Shown here: in pieces, positions 49,397 to 60,020 of the stretch
Numbering within the stretch: the first letter of the stretch is position 1
Layout of the letters: every line of letters starts with the position of its first letter
DNA from: Phoronis australis
Taxonomy: Eukaryota > Phoronida > Phoronidae
Reading direction: 5' to 3'
Assembly: GCA_002633005.1 (NCBI GenBank)
Contig: NMRA01000403.1
Location: 334,309-398,308, forward strand
Length of the DNA: 64,000 nt
Made by a program: the position numbers and the translations under genes
Notes under the pieces: generated by a model
The model's input: only the letters and a program-made list of their open reading frames with translations
What the model was told of the DNA's origin: nothing
Database searches by the model: none

Positions 49397-49832
49397 GTTA
49401 AATTTAACTTGTTAAATGCATTTATCGTCATTATTTTGACATTTTTCTCTTTATTTGGATATCAACCATTAGGGTTCATTTGTCATTACTTATCTCTATT
49501 TATAGCCTTAAGGACCTACTTTTGTATTCATACATTTCTCTATGCGACACCTGATTGGTCGGGCCATAATTCCTTTGTTCAGTTCAACGTGGTCTCTCTC
49601 ATTCAGCCACCTACCTCGTCGTCTACAAGACCTACACTGTGCGTTCGTTCTCTACATTTTTCCCCACGCGCCACCCCGGATATCGGTTCCACTTTTTTTC
49701 TTTTCTCATATACACCACCTGTTAGGTGTTTTCAAGTTTTGAGTTTATGTTCTGTACTTTTCCTTTAAGCCCTTCAGGCAGTTCTTTTGTTTTGGTTCCC
49801 TCTTTCAGGGCTATTAATTGTACACGCCGGTG

Positions 49833-49972
49833 GGCGTTTTGTCCCATCTCGCAGAGTCATATTTAGTTTTATCTATTTACGTCATAATAAATGACATTAT
49901 TCGCAATCCTCCCCTTGTTTAACTCTGCAACATAGCTCGTGGCGTACCCCGGGCAAAATAGATTACGATAAA
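49833..49972 (+). repeat. Direct repeat of about 140 bp, right copy
   Basis: Same sequence as 49253-49396 with a few substitutions. The pair could be the terminal repeats of a miniature retroelement or two dispersed insertions. Confidence 0.8.
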
Positions 49973-50921
49973 TGCTATTTTTGTCAGAAATCGTATTCAT
50001 TTTTTTACATTACGCAAAACTGACTATAGGTCTTAACATGTATATCGAAAATCCTAGCGAAATCCACCGAACAGATTTCGAGAACTCGTATTCCTAAGTT
50101 CAAATGTCACAGTGGGTAATTACTTAAGTGTCACCAAAACGTTTTATCACTAGCTAAGTCAATTTTGATTGCATCGAATCCAACTGGGGCATGCTGGCGG
50201 AGTCAACATATTAAGTGCGTTCATTTTGTAGTCCACTTCAAAGTAGGTCAACAATTCATTGTTAGACACACCACGGCTTGGAGACTGATACGAAAGCCAA
50301 GTACGCAATAGATACTGAAATCGAGTCAGTATTTAAAGCACGCCGTGAGCGAAATGTCAAATTACCCGAATTAAGGAATTTGTGTGAGGATTTATCTCTT
50401 TTCACAACTTGTTGTGTTCGTGAACACAAAGTCACAGAGGGGTGAGGCGACTCGTTATTCTTTCTCAACAGCTGTATGCATGCAGACACACAACTCTTTC
50501 AGGATCAAAGCCACATTGTACGTGTTGTCTTCGTTTTCCCCGGGATCTTTCTATCACACGTACGTCGTTGATGCAATATTGTAACGACTCGGTGAATGAA
50601 AGTACTGAGGGTACAAACGGAGTTGCACTGTGCCTGGCAGGAGATTCGATTTTAGTGATAGTCCCTTTGACCTCGGATAAGTAGTAAACAAATTGCCGCG
50701 CGGTAGTGCGGTTCCAAGGTGGTTCTGCCATTTTTTTTCTCGCTATACGGGATATCTTTCGTTTTTGAAGTTCTTCGAGAATAAAAATAAGGTATTTTGC
50801 TAGACATACAGTGTATGTGAAAAATTGTAAAAATAGCCAATTTTTGTGAAGAAGGTTTGAAATATCCTTAAGCGAATCTAGACCAGGCTGTGACTAACGC
50901 GTCTTTATAAATTCACAAATT

Positions 50922-51015
50922 GTTGCCCGTGGCTTAGCCGCGATGTTGAAGAAAACTGGATACTCTGGGGTACGCATTGCACGCTTCCTCGTGCACTTGA
51001 GTTCAAATCCTGTTA
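50922..51015 (+). repeat. tRNA-like SINE head
   Basis: A-box TGGCTTAGCCGCG (50930-50942) and B-box GAGTTCAAATCC (50999-51010). The spacing is longer than in most tRNAs and no stems are clear. Confidence 0.35.
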
Positions 51016-51232
51016 GCCTAAGATTTTCCAAATGAAACGAAATGTTTTTGGTAGTTTTACATGTACATGTAGACGTTTTGTCTCTCATCATCATCTTCTT
51101 ATTGAAACGCTTATTGAAGTCACTAGTTCTAGAAGCCCAAGATTCAGGTGTTTGTTCTACAATGTCAGCCATAAAGACCATTGCTCGTCGTACATTCACG
51201 GCTGAGTCTGAATCTCTCTAAAATCCTTCTTG

Positions 51233-52245
51233 CAAACTGCCTATGTGGTTCCAGTATCCGAAAATACTTATTACATAAATTCTTATTTTCGACACCCTTT
51301 CTTTATATTCTTTTCACCTTTCTTGCCAAAAGCGATTTTTTATGAGTATTTGACCCTTCTCTCTGAGCGTATGATTACCGGTTGTCATCGGTTATTTCCG
51401 TACCCACATTTCCCGCTCATTAGTTCAGGAACTTGTCCTGAACGCCGCCATTTTTTCCTTGTAACTGAATGTGCTATGGCTTGCTCGAAAAGACTTCATT
51501 ATTTTGTTTTATTAGTAATATATCGTGATTCGTTTGCATATGTAGTGTATTTATAGTTCGTAGTTAGTGGTCGTTGATTTTTTTTTGGAATGTTACGCGA
51601 ACTTAGTATGTTAAAACAGCATTGGTGTTTAGTTCCTTACGTAGGCGGGTCGAACCTAGGAACCAATATGGGTCGAACCAATTTTTTTTCGGTTTTATTT
51701 TATTCCTCGTTTTGAAAAAGTATTTTGCTATCATCGGAAAGGTAGTACATTCTACTCAGTAAAAATCGAAAAAGTATCAAAATCGGGGCAAGCAGTGTAA
51801 AGTTATTGCAAGTTTTGTGGCGAAATTTGGGTCACTTTGTTTGGATCGCGTCGGCCATATTGGAGGACAGCGGGATGAGTTACGAGTTTAAAACTTTGTG
51901 TAAATTGTTTTCGCCAACAAATTACGGTGAAATTTATTTAGACATATCTTTACTTACTATTCTGCACGATTTAGCAGTGTTCACCAAATTTCAGCCTCGC
52001 AGTTGTTACTCATTAAGTGATAAATGTGCTCACAATTCCCGTTGGACTTTCGTCTCATTTCTCCATGGCGGCACCTACAATGTCGACTTTTGCTGAACTG
52101 AAAGGCATGTTCAATCGGCTACGTTGTAATTTGTGAAGATTTAACGTTGATACATTTTGACAAACGTTGCTACAAAAAAGAAACTTTGTTCAATTTTCGT
52201 GTTTTTTGTGTTTGTGGCCAGCGACCAGTTAGGCCTAAGGGTATG
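51233..52245 (+). repeat. Large dispersed repeat, copy 1 (runs into gap)
   Basis: Matches 63230-64000 in the same orientation at high identity with indels. It contains the hairpin GTTCAGGA-ACTTG-TCCTGAAC. A short frame at 51806-52096 is broken by a stop in the other copy, so it is not conserved as protein. Its right end is hidden by the N gap. Confidence 0.85.
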
Positions 52246-52972
52246 NNNNNNNNNNNNNNNNNNNNNNNNNNNNNNNNNNNNNNNNNNNNNNNNNNNNNNN
52301 NNNNNNNNNNNNNNNNNNNNNNNNNNNNNNNNNNNNNNNNNNNNNNNNNNNNNNNNNNNNNNNNNNNNNNNNNNNNNNNNNNNNNNNNNNNNNNNNNNNN
52401 NNNNNNNNNNNNNNNNNNNNNNNNNNNNNNNNNNNNNNNNNNNNNNNNNNNNNNNNNNNNNNNNNNNNNNNNNNNNNNNNNNNNNNNNNNNNNNNNNNNN
52501 NNNNNNNNNNNNNNNNNNNNNNNNNNNNNNNNNNNNNNNNNNNNNNNNNNNNNNNNNNNNNNNNNNNNNNNNNNNNNNNNNNNNNNNNNNNNNNNNNNNN
52601 NNNNNNNNNNNNNNNNNNNNNNNNNNNNNNNNNNNNNNNNNNNNNNNNNNNNNNNNNNNNNNNNNNNNNNNNNNNNNNNNNNNNNNNNNNNNNNNNNNNN
52701 NNNNNNNNNNNNNNNNNNNNNNNNNNNNNNNNNNNNNNNNNNNNNNNNNNNNNNNNNNNNNNNNNNNNNNNNNNNNNNNNNNNNNNNNNNNNNNNNNNNN
52801 NNNNNNNNNNNNNNNNNNNNNNNNNNNNNNNNNNNNNNNNNNNNNNNNNNNNNNNNNNNNNNNNNNNNNNNNNNNNNNNNNNNNNNNNNNNNNNNNNNNN
52901 NNNNNNNNNNNNNNNNNNNNNNNNNNNNNNNNNNNNNNNNNNNNNNNNNNNNNNNNNNNNNNNNNNNNNNNN
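52246..52972. other. Assembly gap (727 N)
   Basis: Unknown bases, starting inside the large dispersed repeat, which is probably why assembly failed. Confidence 0.99.
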
Positions 52973-53084
52973 ATTCGTTTTATCATCCACATTACCTGTA
53001 CGGGGGTTTGAGAACAACGAGATTTTTTAATAACGTATTTAATCCGCAAATCTTCTCTACGAACAGTGAGTGAGTCGTATACTG

Positions 53085-53234
53085 CAGTGGCGGATTCGGG
53101 GGTCAAGGGAGCCATGGCCCCCCTTAAAATTTTCCCAGATTCCATTTGGCAGTTCGGGGGCGCGAATGTCTGACGGACTTATCCTCTGCCCTGCCCCCCC
53201 TCCCCCCTAACTCACAGTCCTGTATCCGCCCCTG
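53085..53234. mobile_element. MITE with GGCGGAT-type termini, copy 2
   Basis: 150 bp from CAGTGGCGGAT to ATCCGCCCCTG, near-perfect inverted termini, with an interior matching 5394-5552. Confidence 0.75.
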
Positions 53235-53609
53235 TGGAACACGTGAGCAGGTACTTATTGAGGTTTCTTCGCGCAAAACAAGGTTACAGCTGTTTCAATA
53301 GTTAATGCATCGATGATCTACATGTACCACACATCCATATTATAGGATTATTGGGCGACCGCAATCCCGACAAGTCGTGGAGGAGGCAACTGAGTGGTGA
53401 CGTCATCGAAAGATGGGATTGAATTGTTCTACTCTAATTTCACCTGTCTTCCTGATCGCTGGACTCGGGTCTTCGGAAATAAGAGCATTTCGATACTTCG
53501 CGCTATCAACTTTAAATCAGAGGATCTATTAATTTATGATAATATGAGACAAACCTACATACACTGCCGAATCTTTCGAAAGTTGTAACAAGTCACAGTT
53601 GGCAGACCA

Positions 53610-53753
53610 GGGTAGAGTTCAGTAACACTAGGACCTTGCTACTAAAAGTAAGAGTTCGCGAGATTACGCGAGATACTGCAGTGTATTTTAAACGAGAACA
53701 CCTGATTTGGAAGGATTATTTCTATCCCCAAGACAAACTACTGAACTCTACCC
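53610..53753. mobile_element. MITE, GTTCAGTAAC family, copy 1
   Basis: Ends GGGTAGAGTTCAGTA and TACTGAACTCTACCC are perfect reverse complements. The left part matches 62561-62698 (GTTCAGTAAC.CTAGGACC, GAGATTACG, GTGTATTTTAAA, GAGAACAC). Confidence 0.75.
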
Positions 53754-54054
53754 AGACTTGAATAGTGTGACGTCACACTTACGAAATTCAGTAAGTCAAG
53801 ACGATCTGGTTGTGTCACACGCGCTGAGGAACAGGAAGAGAGAAAAGTTTGTGTTATGAAATACAGAATGTGTACTTGAGGCACCTGAAACCTGAAGTCC
53901 CAACCCTTGAAAGGCTATGGAATTTCCGTAACGCTAGAGTGTGTATGGGACTCCGATAGTTGTTAGCTCAACATAGGTGTATCCCACACCTACGTGTACA
54001 ACCAGACTCTTCAATCTCTTTATATAACTTACAAACTGTCTTTTTAGATTCCAA

Positions 54055-55269
54055 ATGGCTCATAAGCGTGGTACTACTATTGTTAACAATACCAAGAGGG
54101 AGTCCAACCCGAGGACACAAAATAAAGGAGAAAATAAATTGATGTTAAAACCCAAGACGTCCCTTGTCCACTTGTATAGCAGTAAAAGAAGCTCTTTTGC
54201 CGCGAAGAAAAACACAAACACCATGTCTTCAGGTCAACTAGAGAATGCACGAAAACAGCTGACAACTAGAAACATAGGTGCAAACGCATCTAGGGTATTC
54301 CGTTCTAAAGGTTATGTCAAGACATTTCACCTTAAAAATAAAACGCGCGATGAGAATGCCAAGAAAACAAGCCAACTTCCCGACGGTGACCAAGCAATAG
54401 AAGACAAATTTTTCATGCTTATTAAACAGCGAGTTCGCAGTCCTGCAACGTTGTCACCAGCACCAAAACTACAATCACAAGACGTCGAGATAAGCTCAGA
54501 AGAACAGCCTTGTGCATTTATACTCGAGAACGTAGTTCCAGATTACAGCAAATATAAATATGCGTACTACCACAGGAAACCATTCCTTCTTGGTGACGGG
54601 GCATTTGCTCGTGTGTTCCTTGTGCAAAAGGACGGCAAAGATTATTCATTGAAAGCCTATCGACGAGGTAACAGCAGTTTGTTTGACGTCAGTGGAGAAG
54701 CCGTACAGCTGATGAAGGCTAATGCGCACAAATGTGGACCAAAATTCCGCGGCTTCTTTCCCATATCGCGAGAAGATGTTGTCTATGAGCCTTGGGCGCT
54801 ACTTACAGACGTAATCTATGGGCAGACGTTGCTTGAATTCGCTGGTGAAAACTGCAAGGCTCTGCCAGCCAATGACAACAAGGTCTCTGATCACGTGTGG
54901 ATTGAACTATTTCTTGATGTGGTTCAGCAGATTGCTCGACTGAACAAAGCGGGAATAGTTCTCTATGACGTCAGTGGTTCTAATGTCATGGTCAGCTTGG
55001 AGTCCAGCGGTAATCTTAAAGCACATCTTATCGATTTTGGGAATTCGGGCACTTTTCTTCATTTCTGTGACATCAATGCCGCACCAGAAGATGTCCAATG
55101 TGTGCGTAAACTGATGCAACACTTTAACTTCTTAACCAAACACGATTTTTTTGAAAAATCAATAAAGTTCATGAGGAGAAGAACTGTGACTTGGGATAGT
55201 GTTATAGAGGCATTAACAGAAGAATGCTTCAATCGAAAGGTTGCAGAACAAATGCACAAGCTCGGATGA
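54055..55269 (+). CDS. Divergent single-exon protein kinase-like protein (404 aa), family unassigned
   Basis: One uninterrupted frame with start context CAAATGG, the longest true ORF in the window. Residues 1-150 are basic and low in hydrophobics, probably disordered. A kinase domain follows: glycine loop LGDGAFARVFLV (179-190), beta-3 lysine K200 in YSLKAY, likely alpha-C glutamate E215, catalytic loop LYDVSGSN (303-310; D305 and N310 present, HR replaced by LY, usual lysine replaced by S307), DFG at 327-329, and APE at 343-345. Only about 15 residues separate DFG from APE and only about 60 residues follow, so the C-lobe is much smaller than usual. The core residues suggest it could bind ATP and perhaps catalyse. 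A TTTTTAG just upstream (about 54043-54049) could be an acceptor for a 5' UTR exon. I do not recognise the family; a retrogene or a lineage-specific kinase are both possible. Confidence 0.8.
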   Translation: MAHKRGTTIVNNTKRESNPRTQNKGENKLMLKPKTSLVHLYSSKRSSFAAKKNTNTMSSGQLENARKQLTTRNIGANASRVFRSKGYVKTFHLKNKTRDENAKKTSQLPDGDQAIEDKFFMLIKQRVRSPATLSPAPKLQSQDVEISSEEQPCAFILENVVPDYSKYKYAYYHRKPFLLGDGAFARVFLVQKDGKDYSLKAYRRGNSSLFDVSGEAVQLMKANAHKCGPKFRGFFPISREDVVYEPWALLTDVIYGQTLLEFAGENCKALPANDNKVSDHVWIELFLDVVQQIARLNKAGIVLYDVSGSNVMVSLESSGNLKAHLIDFGNSGTFLHFCDINAAPEDVQCVRKLMQHFNFLTKHDFFEKSIKFMRRRTVTWDSVIEALTEECFNRKVAEQMHKLG

Positions 55270-55693
55270 AGAACTGCAGTGCACGACGATTATGGGTCGG
55301 AGACATTCAGCGACCATATCGATGATAGCAAGAATTATTACTGATATGGACATGTGTCCAATTGTACACGTCCTTCGCACGATGACGTAATGTGGGGCCC
55401 ATACTGTTCTCTGTCAACGACATTAGTAGTTCCATGTTCTTAACTGTACCACTCGCGTTATATATGTTCCCATAAAACTGAACGTGTATTCGAAATTTTA
55501 CATAAGCGTGGACATTAAATGCACTGGCCTAACAATGCGACTTGCCCGGCACTTAGGCCTACGTGTAATCAAACACATTAACTAGCCACGTCTGTTTGCG
55601 GGTCTTCCTCTTCGATGTACATGTATCGTACATGCGTACATGTTCTTTCCAAACCCTGCACTGAGTCCATTGCAAATCGTCAGGGGAACGTTT

Positions 55694-55699
55694 AATAAA
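55694..55699 (+). terminator. Candidate poly(A) signal of the kinase-like gene
   Basis: AATAAA lies 425 bp after the stop codon at 55269, with no other open frame between. Position only; no cleavage site can be shown. Confidence 0.4.
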
Positions 55700-56656
55700 T
55701 CCATAAACTAGCTACCCAGACACCTCCCATTTTTTCCGGGGCCTTGCATAAAACGGTCACAAATAGGGACTCAATAAGTTTCCCTGAATCTATTGCGTAT
55801 TTCTTTCGTTCCTTAGACATAGATGTTACCCTTTTCTATCACTTTATTCTTTATTGTGAACTTTGACTAATGACATTTTCCAATAATATAACTAAAATCT
55901 TACCACTTAACTGAGTCATAATAATTAGGAATTTAGTCGTTGCGTAAGGGGTGGTGCACGAAAACATTCCTATTTCATTCCCATTGAGAATTCAACGTAG
56001 AGTTTACTCTCGATTTGCATCAAAGCCAAAAATAGACTTAGTAATGAGACTCAAACAGCATATAAAAGGACAATCAGTGTTTTCGCAAACCCTTAGATAA
56101 ACAGTAGTTAAAGGGAACTTAGATGAGTTGGGACTGTTTCAAGCAACTGGCACAGAATACTTAACGTCAAGCTTTGCCTCTTTGTAATACTGCACATTGC
56201 CAACAATCAAATACAATAGTTCAAATGCCAGGGGGTTGTTTCTTCGTTTGTGTTTAAGTATTGAGGAAAACATCGAAAATAAAGTTTGATTTCCAGTAAA
56301 AAGATTAGACCCAGAACCAATGCTATATTTTTTTTTGTCTTTTGAAGTTTAAAAATTGAAACTGAAGTAAAATGGTTTTGCGGGGCGAATCCCACTCGCA
56401 GAAACAATTGTTCAACTTCATTTGTTCCCGAAGACACCCACTTAAGTCGATGTTTCATGGTCTTCTACTTGACTTGGCTTCTTAGTCCGTTATGTCTTCG
56501 AAGAGTTTAGTGACCTTATTCGCTCCACGATATGGGGTTGCTTTCTAGCAACGAAGAAACACAAAAAGTGGACAACACTTCAAAGATTTATTAATATACT
56601 CAGGTCATTAGGAATAGGGCAGGAAGGACAGGTTGCCCCAAGAACGCTACACCCCA

Positions 56657-56854
56657 CAATGCATGCACGCACCCTGCCTCAAGTATAGGGGGCTCGAATT
56701 TTTGAGGATGTGCACCTTTTACTTAAAAAACGAGGTGCGTTCAAAGCTACGAACTGTGCTTTCTCCGGATTTTCTCTCGTTTTCTCTCGGACTTTTTGTT
56801 TTTCTAAGGCGGAGCTTTATGCCCACTTCGCCCCCAGGGTGCGTGCATGCAATG
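56657..56854. mobile_element. MITE with ATGCATGCACGCACCCTG termini
   Basis: ATGCATGCACGCACCCTG at the left (56659-56676) and its reverse complement at the right (56835-56852) delimit about 195 bp without coding. Single copy in the window. Confidence 0.6.
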
Positions 56855-58487
56855 TAATATTGGGACGGTACATGGGTTGCTTCTGTATATTTCAAGAGAC
56901 AAATGTTATGTAGTCCATTCCAATCTGCAACTGTCTGACTTGATGAAAACCATCATTTGTTATAGTCTGTCCTGTTATGCTCTTCCGGTACTTACAGTGA
57001 ATCAATGCCTGGATATGCTGCATGTAGGACATAGTAGGTAGAATTTATGACCATTGACTTTTGTCATATACATTTTGTGGCGGGGTGTTGTCAATATAAA
57101 TGTACTAGTAATAGAATTATGTACCCGTAAAAGTCGGATCCAACTGAATCGAGGGATTAAATTAGAGTTGGTTGAAATCTGACTTTTTGCTGAAGTAGAG
57201 TACCAGTACAGTATCTTTGTACCAGCTAAACATGTCTCATTTACGTCACGGTGTGTTTTAATTGCGTGATGGTGATTTTTTGCAATAAATCAAAACTTCA
57301 TTGTTTGAACTGGTAACCTTATCTCAGTGTGATGTTTTTAAAAGTGTGAACATTTTTGTTGTCCTTCTTCCTTCTGGATGACCAATCAGATCAAGGTGTG
57401 TGCGATTCCTAACATCATGGTCGGATCCAAAGGGTACTGACATTGATTTGTATAAAAACTAATATTGCAAACGGATTTTTAAAACTCTAGATCCGCCTAT
57501 ATATATGTATTGCAGTCGTAGTGTTGAGACAATGTAGTTTTAAATTGTACAAACTACTAGTTCACCATGTTAAGATGAATTAGGTACTAGAACAAGTAAT
57601 ACCTGGTAGTTTAAAAACGTAGCGTATTACAGAAGTAACATTTTCTAGAGACAGCTCAGCACCCCCCACTTGCGTTTTATTTTTGAAAAATACGCCTGCA
57701 TATCGATGCAATTATTATTCCTTGGTATAGCCTGAAGTAGACAATTCCCATCACCCTTTTGGAAATTGGATCCATGCAAATGCATACTTCAACCCCCGGC
57801 TTCGGACAGCCCAAGCAGTCGTGTTCCAAATTTCAGTTAAACTAGTCGAGGTCGAGGAAACATCATCAAATTTAGCTGAGTGAGCCCTTTGGAACTATTC
57901 ATACTGTAGACCTTCGGGATGAACCAACGCTGACAAAAATAAGCCCAGACTAAAAACTTTGGGAATGCAGTGATTTAAAACTGCGCGCCAGGTAGCGGCC
58001 ACCTTGGCAGCTGATCGTCTTGTCGGTTTATGAACAACTGAAAAATAGGTTCTATACAATTATAACGACAAAAAGTATGACTGTGTATTCCCACTTAGTT
58101 TAATTAAAGGAAATATTTTCCACACTTTATAAAATGCCTACATTTCAGTGATTGTCTTTTCGACTGAGCCGGCAAAAGCTCCAAGGCCCTAGCAGCACTC
58201 CATGAGAATTTCAGCCAAAACATTTGAGATTTTGTGCGTGCAATGGCTTACATGTATATGGCCGTTTAAGCAATGCGTGGGTCACGTGTTTACACTGCTT
58301 TATGTTACCAATATTTTAATACCTCGTTAGTATGTAAAATTTCGAATTTTATTGTGAAAATTTCCCGGCTTCCATAAGGCCACCGTGCTCCTGTTTACGT
58401 ATCGTTCATCACCAATATGGCGGACCGCGTGTCACGCACTGTCTGGCTTGCGAGCAGTGTCGTGTCGTCTCTCTATATATCTCATTG

Positions 58488-59050
58488 GCGACACCAGTAA
58501 AACGCAACGCTACAATTATCTATGGTACGGTCTTGAAACCGGGAGAATTGCTTATTGTAAACTCTTGGATTAGAGCCCACATTCATACGATTGAAAGAAC
58601 AGAGAAAATATTAAAATACAACGATTCCGAAAAGAGAAGAAAATGTATTGCTTATTGGAAAGTAAATGTGGCGTTCCAGATTCTAGCCTCTGGTGTTCTT
58701 TAGTCACGTTTTACGCTGTCCCCCACCTGGGGAAGCAATCGGCATATTTCTTGAAAATGATTTGGTTTAATCGATCAGGGGAGAGGCCCCGACAAAAGTA
58801 CATGTATACTCGCCATAATGAAAACGACAATGCTGTATGTTATTCGGCAACGGCTTGTGTCAGCACTTGCCCTCACTCTTCTGGGGTGAATGTCACTGCG
58901 CTGTTGCCATCACTGAGTCACCTCCGTTATTGGCCTCGTCAAGCTAGACCCACGGAAGCAATTAACAAGGTGTTTACGGACAAAAACGCATTTTGGGATT
59001 ATTCATTAGATGGGATGATCTCCTTGAAAATATAAGCTTTCACTGATTGA
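58488..59050 (+). repeat. Diverged dispersed repeat, copy 2
   Basis: Partner of 46651-47217, same orientation, roughly 70 percent similar by eye with indels. Confidence 0.7.
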
Positions 59051-59996
59051 ACAAGAAAATACGGCATTCACTGCAGCTCATTTGGCACCAATTCACAGCT
59101 GTTATCAAGTGCCACTAGACATTTGTTGAAGTCAAGACTCCACCAGTTAAAAACATGTAGATACAGGGTTAAAACTTACTCGAAGAGGCACTGTGGCCCG
59201 TCAGCGGACCGTGTCGCAGCCGGTGACGGAAATGGAGGGTTGGAAGGTTTCATAGTGAGACCGGCGCACTGACTCGGATCTGGAAGTCAGTTGTTCTATT
59301 CAGTGTCTTCGATAACCATGTCCCTTTAATGGGCACGTCAGTTTAGACAGTATCTGTGTAGAAGAAGATTCTAAGACGACATTTTGTCGCACAGTTTCAG
59401 TTGCCCAGCATCATAGCAACGACCCGGGCTGTGTTTTCGTGACTACGGGTTGAAACATGACGTATTTCTTTCCGAAAAGACTAGGCCATCAATCTGTCGA
59501 TTTTGGGACAAAACATTGGCCCTATTCCCGTCTCAAAAATATTGAAAGATCACGCGAAATTCCCCTCACGAGGCCTAAAAACTCCCCTGAAGTGATTGAA
59601 AATTTCCCCTCGAAGTTCAAATCACTTGTAACCCGCACAGGTAACAATTTGAAAGGGCACAAAATGCTTCTTGAGACATAGCCTATGAGAGCTGGCTACA
59701 GAGCGGGGGTGTTATTGGTGGTGATCGGTAGGTAGAATTTCTCCCTCACTCGGCGAAAAACTCCCCTCTCAGAAGGCACAGGCAGTTTCCCCTTGGATGA
59801 ACGAGTTTTTTAATTAATATATTTGTGTACAATAATTGTATATACATTTATTTGTATGTATTTACCCCAAATACAACATACATATCAGAATGTTTAGTTG
59901 TACCCAAGTTATCCCAACTTATCTCAACTTATCCTGTCATCACCACTGATGCATACCTGTTGCTGACATCATGTTTGTTATCAAACTGCCCCTGCA

Positions 59997-60020
59997 GGTG
60001 GCGCAGCGATTAGTGGGAAT
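59997..60020 (+). repeat. tRNA-derived SINE fragment
   Basis: GGTGGCGCAGCGATTAGTGG is an A-box-bearing SINE head like that at 20911; no B-box follows. Confidence 0.35.

Larger units (their letters stand above)
46384..54054. other. Intergenic upstream of AGPAT and the kinase-like gene
   Basis: No convincing exon. Includes the AGPAT promoter side, dispersed repeats, a tRNA-like element, the large repeat at 51.2 kb and the 727-N gap, listed separately. Confidence 0.6.

Noticed and set aside
49409-49768. 119-codon frame with hydrophobic start
   Set aside because: Lies between two direct repeats, T-rich, and an overlapping frame is equally open; no family resemblance.
51806-52096. 96-codon frame in the large repeat
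   Set aside because: The second copy has a stop in the same frame, so similarity is at DNA level only.
58418-58500. ATGGCGGACCGC start in good context as a gene start
   Set aside because: The frame closes after about 28 codons with no donor that leads to a recognisable exon.
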